Below are positions 21,151 through 29,537 of a stretch of DNA of 64,000 nucleotides, piece after piece. Source of the DNA: Paenibacillus xylanilyticus (GTDB lineage: Bacteria > Bacillota > Bacilli > Paenibacillales > Paenibacillaceae); assembly GCF_009664365.1 (NCBI RefSeq), contig NZ_CP044310.1, forward strand, positions 755,001 through 819,000, given 5' to 3'. Under the pieces are notes generated by a model. It was given only the letters and a program-made list of their open reading frames with translations. It had not been told where the DNA came from and did no database searches. The position numbers and the translations under genes were made by a program. Position 1 is the stretch's first letter. The number at the start of each line of letters is the position of its first letter.

Positions 21151-21767
21151 TGGCGAACTACCGGATTGCCGTATTTGCCTCTGGTGAAGGGTCGAACTTT
21201 CAGGCATTGGTGGATGCAGCGAAAAACGGAGGATTGGATGCAACCGTAGACTTGCTGGTGTGTGACAAACCTGCTGCACGCGTTGTGCAGCGGGCCAAGG
21301 ATGCAGGCATCGACTGCCATCTATTCACTCCGAAAAATTACGAATCCCGTGAGGCCTACGAGGCCGAGATCGTGGAAGTGCTTGAATCCAAAAACATTGA
21401 CTTGGTTGTTCTTGCCGGATACATGAGATTGCTGACTTCAGTCGTAGTGGATCGGTATGCCGGACGGCTGATTAACATCCATCCGTCCTTGCTGCCTGCA
21501 TTTGCAGGTAAGGATGCTGTCGGACAGGCCTTGGAGTACGGCGTAAAAATTACGGGGGTAACCGTACACTTCGTGGATGGTGGCATGGATACCGGTCCTA
21601 TCATTGCCCAGCATCCTGTGCCGATTCTGCCTGAGGATACGGCAGAATCGATCAGCCGTTCCATCCATGCTGCGGAACAGCAGCTGTATCCGGAGGTCGT
21701 TTCCTGGTTTGCTCAAGGATTGGTTCGGCTGGAAGGCCGTCAGGTTACGGTGCTGAAACCGGATTGA
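21150..21767 (+). CDS. purN: Phosphoribosylglycinamide formyltransferase
   Basis: 205-residue folate-dependent GAR transformylase. The N-terminal RIAVFASGEGSNFQAL is the phosphate loop. INIHPSLLPAF carries the catalytic Asn and His, and HFVDGGMDTGPII the catalytic Asp. One-base overlap with purM and no separate Shine-Dalgarno indicate coupled translation. A 203-nt gap without a gene separates it from purH. Confidence 0.97.
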   Translation: MANYRIAVFASGEGSNFQALVDAAKNGGLDATVDLLVCDKPAARVVQRAKDAGIDCHLFTPKNYESREAYEAEIVEVLESKNIDLVVLAGYMRLLTSVVVDRYAGRLINIHPSLLPAFAGKDAVGQALEYGVKITGVTVHFVDGGMDTGPIIAQHPVPILPEDTAESISRSIHAAEQQLYPEVVSWFAQGLVRLEGRQVTVLKPD

Positions 21768-21970
21768 TATAAGTTGGACTTCGCTTACAAAGTAACGGAG
21801 AGGGCAGAAGTTTGTTCTGACCTCGTAGTGGTCCAGTGTAAAATTATTTGTTTAACTTATGTGTTAGAGTCGAAAATTGGTACGCATTTTGTGATATTTC
21901 TCGGGAAATAAATCGGCTGTGTTTCGTCATGAAACGCGGGGCCATGGGACATTAAAAGGAGGAGCATATT

Positions 21971-23518
21971 GTGAGTATCAAAAGAGCTTTGGTCAGTGTG
22001 TGGGATAAAACAGGCATCGTGGACTTTTGCCGCGAGCTGTCGCAAATGGGCGTGGAAATTATTTCGACAGGAGGTACAAGCAGCCTGTTGTCGAAGGAAG
22101 GCGTTCCTGTGATCGGGATCTCGGATGTGACTGGATTTCCTGAAATTATGGACGGACGTGTCAAAACGCTGCATCCAGCCGTTCATGGCGGTTTGCTGGC
22201 TGTACGTGATAGTGAAGATCATAGACGCCAGATGGAAGAGAACGGACTAGATTATATCGACCTCGTAGTCGTAAACCTGTACCCATTCCAAGACACCATT
22301 GCGAAGCCGGATGTAACCTATGAAGATGCGATTGAGAACATCGATATCGGTGGTCCTACCATGCTTCGTTCTGCAGCCAAGAACCATGCTTTTGTTAGTG
22401 TCGTTGTCGACACGGCAGACTATGGCAAAGTGCTGGAGGAAGTTCGCAGTAGTGGGGATACCACGTTGGAAACACGCAAACGGCTTGCGGCAAAAGTTTT
22501 CCGTCATACGGCGGCTTACGATGCAGTTATCTCTGATTATCTCTCCAACCTGAATGGTGATCCACTGCCAGAGCGTTTGACGGTGACTTACGAAAAAATC
22601 CAGGATTTACGCTACGGCGAAAATCCGCATCAACAAGCGGCATTCTATCGTAAACCGCTTGCTGCTCAAGATACGTTGACAACAGCCGAGCAGCTGCACG
22701 GCAAAGAGCTGTCTTACAATAACATCAACGATGCAAACGCAGCGTTGCAGATCGTTAAGGAATTTGTAGAGCCTGCTGTTGTGGCGGTTAAGCACATGAA
22801 CCCTTGCGGCGTGGGCATTGGTGAAAGCATCTATGAAGCCTACAGCAAAGCATATGCTGCGGATCCAACATCCATCTTCGGTGGCATTGTGGCAGCGAAC
22901 CGCATAATCGACAGCGACACAGCTGCCAAACTGAGCGAGATTTTCCTGGAAATCGTGCTGGCTCCTGACTTTACGCAAGAGGCACTGGACATCCTGACGA
23001 AGAAGAAAAACATTCGTTTGCTCAAAACGGGTGAATTGAATGCAGCTCGTGACCGGGCGAGCCAATTCGCGGTGACCTCTATCGACGGCGGCATGATCGT
23101 ACAACAGAGCGATGTGCATTCCATCGAAGCGAGTGAACTGAAAGTCGTTACAGATCGTGCACCTTCCGAAGAAGAATTGAAACAGCTCCTCTTTGGCTGG
23201 AAAGTCGTTAAGCACGTGAAGTCCAATGCGATCGTGCTTGCAGCGAATGACATGACCGTAGGTGTGGGCGCTGGACAAATGAACCGCGTTGGTGCAGCCA
23301 AAATTGCTATTGAACAAGCTGGCGAGCAAGCTAAGGGTGCTATTCTCGCATCGGATGCATTCTTCCCGATGGGCGATACGCTGGAATTGGCAGCTAAGGC
23401 TGGAATTACAGCTGTTATCCAACCCGGCGGTTCCATTAAGGATGAAGAGTCCATTAAAGTAGCGAATGAGTATGGTATTGCCATGGTGTTCACAGGCGTT
23501 CGCCATTTCAAACACTAA
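21971..23518 (+). CDS. purH: Bifunctional AICAR transformylase / IMP cyclohydrolase
   Basis: 515-residue enzyme of the last two steps to IMP. The N-terminal IMP cyclohydrolase domain starts [15 protein letters not shown]. The transformylase domain carries [25 protein letters not shown] and the C-terminal SDAFFPMGD and [10 protein letters not shown]. Start codon is GTG with a strong AAAAGGAGGAG. A long hairpin (23545-23572) separates it from purD and may lower purD expression. Confidence 0.98.
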   Translation: MSIKRALVSVWDKTGIVDFCRELSQMGVEIISTGGTSSLLSKEGVPVIGISDVTGFPEIMDGRVKTLHPAVHGGLLAVRDSEDHRRQMEENGLDYIDLVVVNLYPFQDTIAKPDVTYEDAIENIDIGGPTMLRSAAKNHAFVSVVVDTADYGKVLEEVRSSGDTTLETRKRLAAKVFRHTAAYDAVISDYLSNLNGDPLPERLTVTYEKIQDLRYGENPHQQAAFYRKPLAAQDTLTTAEQLHGKELSYNNINDANAALQIVKEFVEPAVVAVKHMNPCGVGIGESIYEAYSKAYAADPTSIFGGIVAANRIIDSDTAAKLSEIFLEIVLAPDFTQEALDILTKKKNIRLLKTGELNAARDRASQFAVTSIDGGMIVQQSDVHSIEASELKVVTDRAPSEEELKQLLFGWKVVKHVKSNAIVLAANDMTVGVGAGQMNRVGAAKIAIEQAGEQAKGAILASDAFFPMGDTLELAAKAGITAVIQPGGSIKDEESIKVANEYGIAMVFTGVRHFKH

Positions 23519-23544
23519 GAGTCGAAATCAAAGCTTCACACGTC

Positions 23545-23572
23545 GATGAACAAGCGAATAGGCTTGTTCATC
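23545..23572 (+). other. Hairpin between purH and purD (partial terminator)
   Basis: GATGAACAAGC-GAATA-GGCTTGTTCATC, about 11 bp, followed by CTCATTTTC rather than a clean T-run. It is likely a leaky attenuator or an mRNA-stabilising structure; purD still lacks its own obvious promoter. Confidence 0.6.
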
Positions 23573-23637
23573 CTCATTTTCAGCGCATTAAATGATTCAT
23601 GAGCGAATTCTGGAATTCATGAGGGGGAACGGAACGA

Positions 23638-24903
23638 ATGGATATTCTGGTAGTAGGCGGCGGAGGCCGGGAGCATGCGATTATCTGGGCTTTGGCGAAA
23701 AGTCCGAAGGCGGGCAAGATTCACTGTGCGCCAGGAAATGCAGGCATTGCACAGCTTGCCGAATGTCACCCGGTGGCAGTGAATGAATTCGATAAATTAA
23801 AGGCGCTTGCCGTGGAACTCAAGGTGGATCTGGTGGTCATTGGTCCGGATGATCCGCTGGCTGACGGGATTGTAGATGCATTTGATTCCACAGGCATTCC
23901 GGTCTTCGGACCGCGTCGCAATGCAGCGGAGATCGAAGGAAGCAAAACATTTATGAAGGATCTGCTGCACAAGTACAACATCCCAACAGCAGCCTATGAG
24001 AAATTCGACAATTACGAGCAGGCTCAGGCTTATCTTGATGCACAGGCAATTCCCGTGGTTATCAAGGCCGATGGCCTAGCAGCCGGTAAAGGTGTAACGG
24101 TTGCTTATTCCCGCGAGGAAGCGGATCAGGCACTACGCAGTATTATGGTGGAGAAAGTTTTCGGCGAAGCAGGAGCTAAAGTAATTATTGAAGAGTTTCT
24201 GGCAGGACAGGAGATGTCAATTCTGGCATTTGTCGACGGCGAGACTGTTCGTCCGATGGCCGCTGCACAGGATCACAAGCCAGTCTACGACGATGACAAG
24301 GGGCCTAACACGGGTGGGATGGGTACATACTCACCGCTGCCACATATTCCGAATTCAATTATTGAAGAGGCTGTTGAAACCATTATCAAGCCAACGGCCA
24401 AAGCGATGGTTTCCGAAGGACGTCCATTCCGCGGCGTATTGTTTGCGGGACTCATGATCTCGCCGGACGGCAAACCGAAAACAATAGAATTTAATGCTCG
24501 TTTTGGTGATCCCGAAACGCAGGTTGTACTGCCACGCCTCAAAACAGATCTGCTCGACATTTTCTGGGCCACCGTGCATGGCAAACTGGCAGACATAGAG
24601 ATTGAGTGGAGCGAAGAGTCTGCTGTATGCGTGGTCCTGGCATCAGGAGGATATCCGGGGCCGTATGCAAAAGGCGTAGCCATCGAAGGGCTGGATCAGG
24701 TCAGCGATGCTGTCGTCTTCCACGCAGGAACGGCACGCAGCGAATCCGGAGAATGGGTCACGAATGGTGGACGTATTCTTGGGGTTGTGGGTCTAGGCGC
24801 TGATATTGCAGAAGCTAGAAACAAGGCTTATGCAGAGGCGGAACGGATCCGCTTCGAAGGCAAGCATCAGCGATCTGACATTGCGGCCAAAGCTTTAGTG
24901 TAA
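23638..24903 (+). CDS. purD: Phosphoribosylamine-glycine ligase (GAR synthetase)
   Basis: 421-residue ATP-grasp ligase making GAR from phosphoribosylamine and glycine. The N-terminal ILVVGGGGREHAI is the PreATP-grasp loop. IKADGLAAGKGV and the metal-binding EFNARFGDPETQ are the ATP-grasp signatures. Ribosome binding site GAGGGGGAAC before the ATG. Last gene of the purine cluster, followed by a strong terminator. Confidence 0.97.
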   Translation: MDILVVGGGGREHAIIWALAKSPKAGKIHCAPGNAGIAQLAECHPVAVNEFDKLKALAVELKVDLVVIGPDDPLADGIVDAFDSTGIPVFGPRRNAAEIEGSKTFMKDLLHKYNIPTAAYEKFDNYEQAQAYLDAQAIPVVIKADGLAAGKGVTVAYSREEADQALRSIMVEKVFGEAGAKVIIEEFLAGQEMSILAFVDGETVRPMAAAQDHKPVYDDDKGPNTGGMGTYSPLPHIPNSIIEEAVETIIKPTAKAMVSEGRPFRGVLFAGLMISPDGKPKTIEFNARFGDPETQVVLPRLKTDLLDIFWATVHGKLADIEIEWSEESAVCVVLASGGYPGPYAKGVAIEGLDQVSDAVVFHAGTARSESGEWVTNGGRILGVVGLGADIAEARNKAYAEAERIRFEGKHQRSDIAAKALV

Positions 24904-24921
24904 ATAGTTATTATCAAATAT

Positions 24922-24983
24922 GGGTCCTGCCCGACGAATGCCTTCAGATTAGAAGCATGGCATTCATCGGGCGGGCCTTTTTT
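24922..24983 (+). terminator. Terminator of the purine cluster
   Basis: GGTCCTGCCCGACGAATGCC pairs with GGCATTCATCGGGCGGGCC around a 15-nt loop, followed by TTTTTT. Confidence 0.94.
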
Positions 24984-25191
24984 GCGTTGGATTATTCGAT
25001 TGAAAATATGTTTCAGCTGGATAACTCCGAGGGTAGTAGTGTTATAAAATCGGTCGTTTCAATACATAGTTTTGTTAGGCATATAAGTAACTTATTACAT
25101 GAATTAAGTCATTTGTGAACAAAATATTCATGAATTTATGTGCAAGATAACCCAAACCATGACGTACAACTGGATGGTTTGATTCGGAACA

Positions 25192-25553
25192 TGGTATACT
25201 TTTCTGAAACAGGAATGAACAAGAGGGGAGGTGGATATCTATTGGGAAGGCGATATTGTAAACTGTCCAAATGGAGAATTAAGGTGGAGTAGATCGGAGA
25301 AACAATCTGACAGCATGAGGGTTAGCCCTAATTACAGTGAAGTGGTTTCTTAATGTGATTGACTTCATCCTGGATTCCTGTTTTGCAACTTACAAGGTCT
25401 GTGTGCAGCATATAGCAATCTGGTCATTATTGAATTTGATTTTATATTTGCATACGCCCAATTCAACGACAATCAGCTGTGCAGCCGTTAACGGGTTAAC
25501 GAGCGCTGCTGTAACTATTTCTGGAGGTGAATCCCTGAGAATCGGGGAAATCA
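25192..25553 (+). promoter_or_regulatory. Extended -10 promoter and long structured leader of the first CorC-type gene
   Basis: TGGTATACT (25192-25200) is an extended -10; the start would be near 25207, leaving about 347 nt untranslated. The leader contains an AGGG-TTAG-CCCT hairpin near 25319-25330, and AGAAAC (about 25298) complementary to GTTTCT downstream (about 25347). GCAGC/GCTGC arms enclosing GTTAAC repeats (about 25482-25510) precede the ribosome binding site. I do not recognise a known riboswitch class. The rest of the 650-nt gap after purD holds only the purD terminator. Confidence 0.5.
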
Positions 25554-25556
25554 TTG
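25522..25556 (+). promoter_or_regulatory. Shine-Dalgarno, hairpin, TTG start module (first copy)
   Basis: TGGAGGTGA (25522-25530), then the hairpin CCCTG-AGAAT-CGGGG (25533-25547), then AAATCA and the TTG start at 25554. The linear gap is 24 nt; folding the hairpin would shorten it to about 8-9 nt. The same layout with a differently paired hairpin precedes the paralogue at 27241. Confidence 0.75.
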
Positions 25557-26891
25557 GACATAATTACCATCTTAAATTTAGCATTACTCGTTCTCTTGAT
25601 TGCTTTGACCGCATTTTTTGTGGCATCCGAATTTGCGGTTGTTAAGATTCGTACATCAAGAGTGGATCAACTGGTTGCCGAAGGTAACAAAAAGGCTGTA
25701 CTCGCCAAGAAGGTCGTTTCCGATCTGGATTACTATCTGTCTGCCTGTCAGCTTGGTATTACGGTAACAGCTCTAGGACTTGGTGCATTAGGTAAGCCGA
25801 CCGTCGAAAGACTGTTATATCCGGTGTTTGAGTACCTGAGTATTTCACCAGCCATTTCGTCGGTTGCCTCCTATGCGATTGCCTTTATCCTTGTGACGTT
25901 CCTTCACGTGGTTGTCGGTGAGATGGCACCTAAAACCATGGCGATTCAATTTTCGGAAAAATTGACGCTGATGCTCTCGCCATCGCTGTACTGGTTCGGA
26001 AAGATCATGTACCCATTTATCTGGGCACTCAATGGGGCATCCCGTATCCTTCTGCGGATGTTCGGTGTGAAGCCAGCAGGACATGATCAGGCCTATTCCG
26101 AGGATGAGATCAAAATCATCATGAACCAGAGTTATGAAGGTGACGAGACGAATCAAACCAAGTTGTCTTACTTGGAAAATGTGTTTGTGTTTGATGAACG
26201 GGTCGCGAAAGACATCATGGTTCCGCGGACGGAACTTGTCACATTGGACCAGGAGATGACTTACGACGATATCATCCCCGTGCTTGATGAGCATAACTAT
26301 TCCCGATATCCAGTCATTGAGGAAGGGGATAAGGACCGCATTGTCGGCATGGTCAATGTCAAAAAGATCCTGCCGGACATGGTTGCTCAGAAGCAATACC
26401 AACTTGCTGACTTTGTCCGTGAGATTCCATTTGTTTCCGAGATTACCCGCATCCAGGATGCCATGATTAAAATGCAGCAGGAACGCGTGCATATGGCCGT
26501 GGTCGTGGATGAATACGGCGGTACCTCGGGTATTCTTACGATGGAGGATATTCTGGAGGAGCTTGTTGGGGAAATCCGTGACGAATTCGATGCCGATGAA
26601 GTGGCTGACATTCAGGAGACCGGGGAGAATCAATATCTGATTAACGGCCGGGTGCTTCTGGACGAAGTGGAGCGGCAGTTCGGATTGATTTTCGAAGGGA
26701 ATGAGGAGATGGACACCGTCGCCGGCTGGATTCAGTTCCAGAAGGGTGTACGTGTGGAAAATGGTGATACGGTTGCCCACGGTGATTATGTCTGGACTGT
26801 AGTGGATACCGAAAATTATCAGATTAAGCAGGTCCTGCTGGAGCGCGTGAACGCAGCCCCGGTGGAGGAAGCCACAAGCGATCTGGCCTAA
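25554..26891 (+). CDS. DUF21-CBS-CorC/HlyC membrane protein (hemolysin-like)
   Basis: 445 residues. Residues about 1-190 form the DUF21 membrane domain (four hydrophobic segments; FFVASEFAVVKIRTSRVDQL is typical). A tandem CBS pair follows at about 205-345 (IMVPRTELVTL, YSRYPVIEE, GGTSGILTMEDILEELVGEI), then a C-terminal CorC/HlyC transporter-associated domain (NGRVLLDEVERQFGL). Bacillus relatives (e.g. MpfA/YhdP) act in magnesium efflux, so divalent-cation export across the membrane is the best guess. The start is TTG; no in-frame ATG or GTG with a ribosome binding site exists nearby. Upstream is a long structured leader. Confidence 0.92.
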   Translation: MDIITILNLALLVLLIALTAFFVASEFAVVKIRTSRVDQLVAEGNKKAVLAKKVVSDLDYYLSACQLGITVTALGLGALGKPTVERLLYPVFEYLSISPAISSVASYAIAFILVTFLHVVVGEMAPKTMAIQFSEKLTLMLSPSLYWFGKIMYPFIWALNGASRILLRMFGVKPAGHDQAYSEDEIKIIMNQSYEGDETNQTKLSYLENVFVFDERVAKDIMVPRTELVTLDQEMTYDDIIPVLDEHNYSRYPVIEEGDKDRIVGMVNVKKILPDMVAQKQYQLADFVREIPFVSEITRIQDAMIKMQQERVHMAVVVDEYGGTSGILTMEDILEELVGEIRDEFDADEVADIQETGENQYLINGRVLLDEVERQFGLIFEGNEEMDTVAGWIQFQKGVRVENGDTVAHGDYVWTVVDTENYQIKQVLLERVNAAPVEEATSDLA

Positions 26892-26960
26892 CTAGAATAG
26901 AATTCCTGAATTTTCGATAGATTGGTTGGTAGTAGTGTAGGGGACGGAATCGATTCTGGA

Positions 26961-26980
26961 GAAGCGGAGCGTTCGCGTTT
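26961..26980 (+). repeat. Partial copy (D1) of dispersed repeat, block 1 only
   Basis: GAAGCGGAGCGTTCGCGTTT, differing at a few positions from block 1 of copies A-D2. No matching block 2 follows, so it looks like a half element. Confidence 0.7.
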
Positions 26981-27058
26981 GTAAACAAATTTTGACCCTT
27001 TTAGAGTTAGATAAATTTATTAATCACACGATAACGAAGAGGACAGAAAAAACCTGAA

Positions 27059-27160
27059 GAAGCGTAGCGTTCGCCTTTATCACCATATTTCCCCCTATAA
27101 ATAGGGAATGAAGAAATCTGGGGATAACAGCGATCGGAAGGTTGTTCTGGCATCGGAGTG
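27059..27160 (+). repeat. Dispersed inverted-repeat element, copy D2
   Basis: Block 1 GAAGCGTAGCGTTCGCCTTT (27059-27078). Block 2 at 27114-27149 contains GGGGATAACAGCGATCGGAA, then GTTGTTCT and CATCGGAGTG. The last segment also matches copy A (ATCGGAGTGG), extending the shared unit. Confidence 0.85.
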
Positions 27161-27210
27161 TACCAATGTAAGATTCATCAGAAATTTATAACCATTAAAA
27201 TGTTCAACTT

Positions 27211-27243
27211 GGAGGTGAATCCCTCACTCGAGGGAAATCATTG
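27211..27243 (+). promoter_or_regulatory. Shine-Dalgarno, hairpin, TTG start module (second copy)
   Basis: GGAGGTGA (27211-27218), hairpin CCCTC-ACTC-GAGGG (27221-27234), then AAATCA and TTG at 27241. Compared with the first copy two stem pairs change in a compensating way (T-G to T-A, G-C to C-G) while flanks stay identical. Confidence 0.75.
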
Positions 27244-28323
27244 GACGGAATAATAGCATTGAATTTATTTTTGGTAGCCGTATTTATAGGGCTTACTGCC
27301 TTCTTCGTCGGCGCTGAATTCGCCATTCTGAAAGTGCGGATGTCACGAATTGATCAGCTGATCTCGGAAGGCAACAAAAAAGCGGTCATGGCCAAGAAAG
27401 TCGCACACAATCTGGACTATTATCTGTCTGCGTGTCAACTGGGGATCACCATTACGGCTCTCGTGTTGGGGGCTTTGGGTGAACCGACCGTTGAAAAAAT
27501 GCTTCATCCGCTGTTCGAGCGACTTGAAGTGCCGGCAGCCGTGTCGACGGTATTATCCTACGGGATTGCCTTGGCGATCATTACGTTCCTGCATGTGGTT
27601 ATTGGTGAGCTCGCACCCAAAACGCTGGCGATCCAATTTGCAGAGAGAATGACGCTTTTACTTGCACCACCGCTGTACTGGTTTGGTAAGATCATGAATC
27701 CGTTCATCTACGCGCTTAATGGTGCTGCACGGGTGCTGCTCGGAATCTTTGGCATCAAGCCAGCCGGACACGATACCGTCCACTCCGAAGAGGAACTGAA
27801 GCTGATTGTCGCCCAGAGTTACGAGAGTGGGGAGATCAATCAGACCGAGCTGGACTATCTGAAAAACATTTTTGCGTTTGATGAGCGCCTGCTGCAGGAG
27901 ATTATGATTCGCAAAGAAAAAATCGTTACGCTGAATAAGGAAATGCCGCTGGATCAGGTGATTGAAGTGCTGAATCGGCACGAGTATACGAGATATCCGG
28001 TCATTGCGAACGGGGATGCGGCTCGCTTTATCGGCTTTATTAATACAAAAGAAATGCTGACCAGTGTGGCTGCAGGCAGATCATTCAGCATGGATGCCTA
28101 CATTCATGATATGCCTGGATTTTCGGAGAAGTCCCCGATCAAGGACGTTCTGATCCAGATGCAGCAGAGTCGTGTGCATATGGCCATTGTAAATAATGAA
28201 GAAGGTGCTGCCATTGGTTTGGTTACGATGGAGGACATTCTGGAGGAAATCGTTGGGGATATCAAGGATGAATATGAGCATAAGGATCTGGTGAATCCAC
28301 CCAAACGATTGAAATTGACTTAA
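27241..28323 (+). CDS. DUF21-CBS membrane protein lacking the CorC/HlyC C-terminal domain
   Basis: 360-residue paralogue of the preceding gene, close to it throughout the DUF21 membrane domain (FFVGAEFAILKVRMSRIDQL) and CBS pair (EYTRYPVIAN, GLVTMEDILEEIVGDI). It stops at KDEYEHKDLVNPPKRLKLT, just where the CorC/HlyC domain begins in its neighbour. The stop is a clean TAA followed by a terminator, and I saw no CorC remnant after it, so this is domain loss rather than a fresh frameshift. Start TTG 27241 with the shared hairpin module. Likely membrane cation transport or a regulatory partner of the full-length protein (inference). Confidence 0.9.
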   Translation: MDGIIALNLFLVAVFIGLTAFFVGAEFAILKVRMSRIDQLISEGNKKAVMAKKVAHNLDYYLSACQLGITITALVLGALGEPTVEKMLHPLFERLEVPAAVSTVLSYGIALAIITFLHVVIGELAPKTLAIQFAERMTLLLAPPLYWFGKIMNPFIYALNGAARVLLGIFGIKPAGHDTVHSEEELKLIVAQSYESGEINQTELDYLKNIFAFDERLLQEIMIRKEKIVTLNKEMPLDQVIEVLNRHEYTRYPVIANGDAARFIGFINTKEMLTSVAAGRSFSMDAYIHDMPGFSEKSPIKDVLIQMQQSRVHMAIVNNEEGAAIGLVTMEDILEEIVGDIKDEYEHKDLVNPPKRLKLT

Positions 28324-28339
28324 AGCAGACTTGAGAAAG

Positions 28340-28372
28340 ACAGGTTTCCGATTTATTCGGAGACCTGTTTTT
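28340..28372 (+). terminator. Terminator after CorC-type genes
   Basis: ACAGGTTTCCGA pairs with TCGGAGACCTGT, followed by TTTTTG. Confidence 0.92.
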
Positions 28373-28445
28373 GTATTAATCTTTTCTGCTAATCAGGAGT
28401 TAACAACATCAACGATGAAACCATCTTAATTTTAAAACAAAAAGC

Positions 28446-28495
28446 TTGCAATTCCATTGGTAATGGATTAATATGAATTTAAAGAATCTTAAATT
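28446..28495 (+). promoter_or_regulatory. Promoter with two inverted repeats ahead of mhqO
   Basis: TTGCAA (28446-28451), 17-nt spacer, TAATAT (28469-28474). The imperfect palindrome ATTCCATTGGTAATGGAT fills the spacer exactly (28451-28468). The second, AATTTAA-N6-TTAAATT (28476-28495), covers the start site. Both positions suit a repressor such as a MarR/DUF24-type quinone sensor; mhqO and mhqD are MhqR-controlled in B. subtilis, though its known box differs. Confidence 0.6.
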
Positions 28496-28586
28496 AAAGA
28501 TAAATAAACAAACAACAAGCAACAACAATGAATAACAAACCGCTAAATTCAACCATGATAAAATTAAAACCAAGGGAGTGGAGATT

Positions 28587-29537
28587 ATGTTCAGAACTTC
28601 GGGTATCCATCACGTAACGGCTTTTGTAGATGACGCACAGAAAAATGTTGATTTTTACGCAGGGGTATTGGCCCTGAGACTGGTGAAAAAAACAATTAAC
28701 TTCGATGCACCGGATGTGTATCATCTGTATTACGGAAATGAGGATGGGGCGCCAGGTACAATCATCACCTTCTTCCCACACCAAAATGCCATGAGAGGTG
28801 TCATTGGTTCCGGACAGACCGGAGTAACCGTATATGCAATTCCGGTAGGAAGTCTGCCATTCTGGAAAGAACGTCTCGCTTCCTTCGATATTCCGTTTGA
28901 AAATAAAACCAGATTCGGTGAGCAATATATTCGCTTCTTCGACAAAGGCGGCCTGCTTCTTGAACTGGTTGAACGTGAAGAGGGCCAGCCAAGTAAATGG
29001 ACATACAACGGGGTAACACCTGAGCATGCGATCAAAGGTTTTGGCGGCGCAGTTCTGTTCAGCCAAGTTCCTGAGAAAACCACCGACGTGCTGGTTTCCA
29101 TGCTCGGCCTGGAACAGGTAGGGGAAGAGAATGGCTTGATTCGCCTTCGTGCCACTGGTGACATCGGGCAAATCATCGACGTTCAATCTACCGGATTCCA
29201 GCGGGGCATTGGCGGAGCAGGTACGGTGCACCACATTGCTTGGCGTGCAAAAGACTATACCGAGCATGAGCAAATGCAGCGGGACCTGGAGAAAGCAGGC
29301 TACCATCCAACCCCTGTAATCGACCGTCAGTACTTCAATGCGGTGTATTTCCGGGAACCGGGCGGCATATTGTTCGAACTGGCTACCGATCCTCCGGGAT
29401 TCGCACGCGATGAACCTCAGGAGAGCATGGGTGAGAAACTGATGCTGCCTGAGTGGTATGAACCACAGCGTGAACAGATTGAAAAATTGCTTCCACCAAT
29501 CGAAGTACGTGAATGGAAAGGAGAGTCCAAATCATGA
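28587..29537 (+). CDS. mhqO: Ring-cleaving dioxygenase, MhqO-like
   Basis: 316-residue glyoxalase-fold extradiol dioxygenase with two VOC modules. Probable metal ligands are His in SGIHHVTAF (N-term), His in GTVHHIAWR (near residue 215) and Glu in GGILFELATD (near residue 265). It closely follows B. subtilis MhqO, which degrades hydroquinones/quinones. ATG 28587 has GGGAG at 8 nt spacing; the upstream GTG at 28578 lies inside that site. Four-base overlap with the next gene reproduces the mhq pairing seen in Bacillus quinone-resistance loci. Confidence 0.88.
   Translation: MFRTSGIHHVTAFVDDAQKNVDFYAGVLALRLVKKTINFDAPDVYHLYYGNEDGAPGTIITFFPHQNAMRGVIGSGQTGVTVYAIPVGSLPFWKERLASFDIPFENKTRFGEQYIRFFDKGGLLLELVEREEGQPSKWTYNGVTPEHAIKGFGGAVLFSQVPEKTTDVLVSMLGLEQVGEENGLIRLRATGDIGQIIDVQSTGFQRGIGGAGTVHHIAWRAKDYTEHEQMQRDLEKAGYHPTPVIDRQYFNAVYFREPGGILFELATDPPGFARDEPQESMGEKLMLPEWYEPQREQIEKLLPPIEVREWKGESKS

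Larger units (their letters stand above)
26892..27240. other. Intergenic region with two repeat copies
   Basis: 349 nt between the two CorC-type genes. It holds block-1-only repeat D1 (26961-26980), the full repeat D2 (27059-27160), and the Shine-Dalgarno/hairpin module (27211-27243). No terminator for the first gene and no clear promoter for the second, so co-transcription is likely. Confidence 0.7.

Noticed and set aside
21768..21970. A sixth copy of the dispersed repeat or a regulatory RNA before purH
   Set aside because: Only a weak GAGG/CCTC, AGAA/TTCT pairing and a vague TTGTTCTG resemblance; not enough to claim a copy.
25240..25360. yybP-ykoY or M-box riboswitch
   Set aside because: GGAGTAG and a small hairpin are suggestive, but the conserved loops of these classes could not be fitted; kept only as an unclassified leader.
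25337..25645. 102-aa frame upstream of the first CorC-type gene
   Set aside because: Overlaps the start of the real gene in another frame, no ribosome binding site, and it lies in the structured leader.
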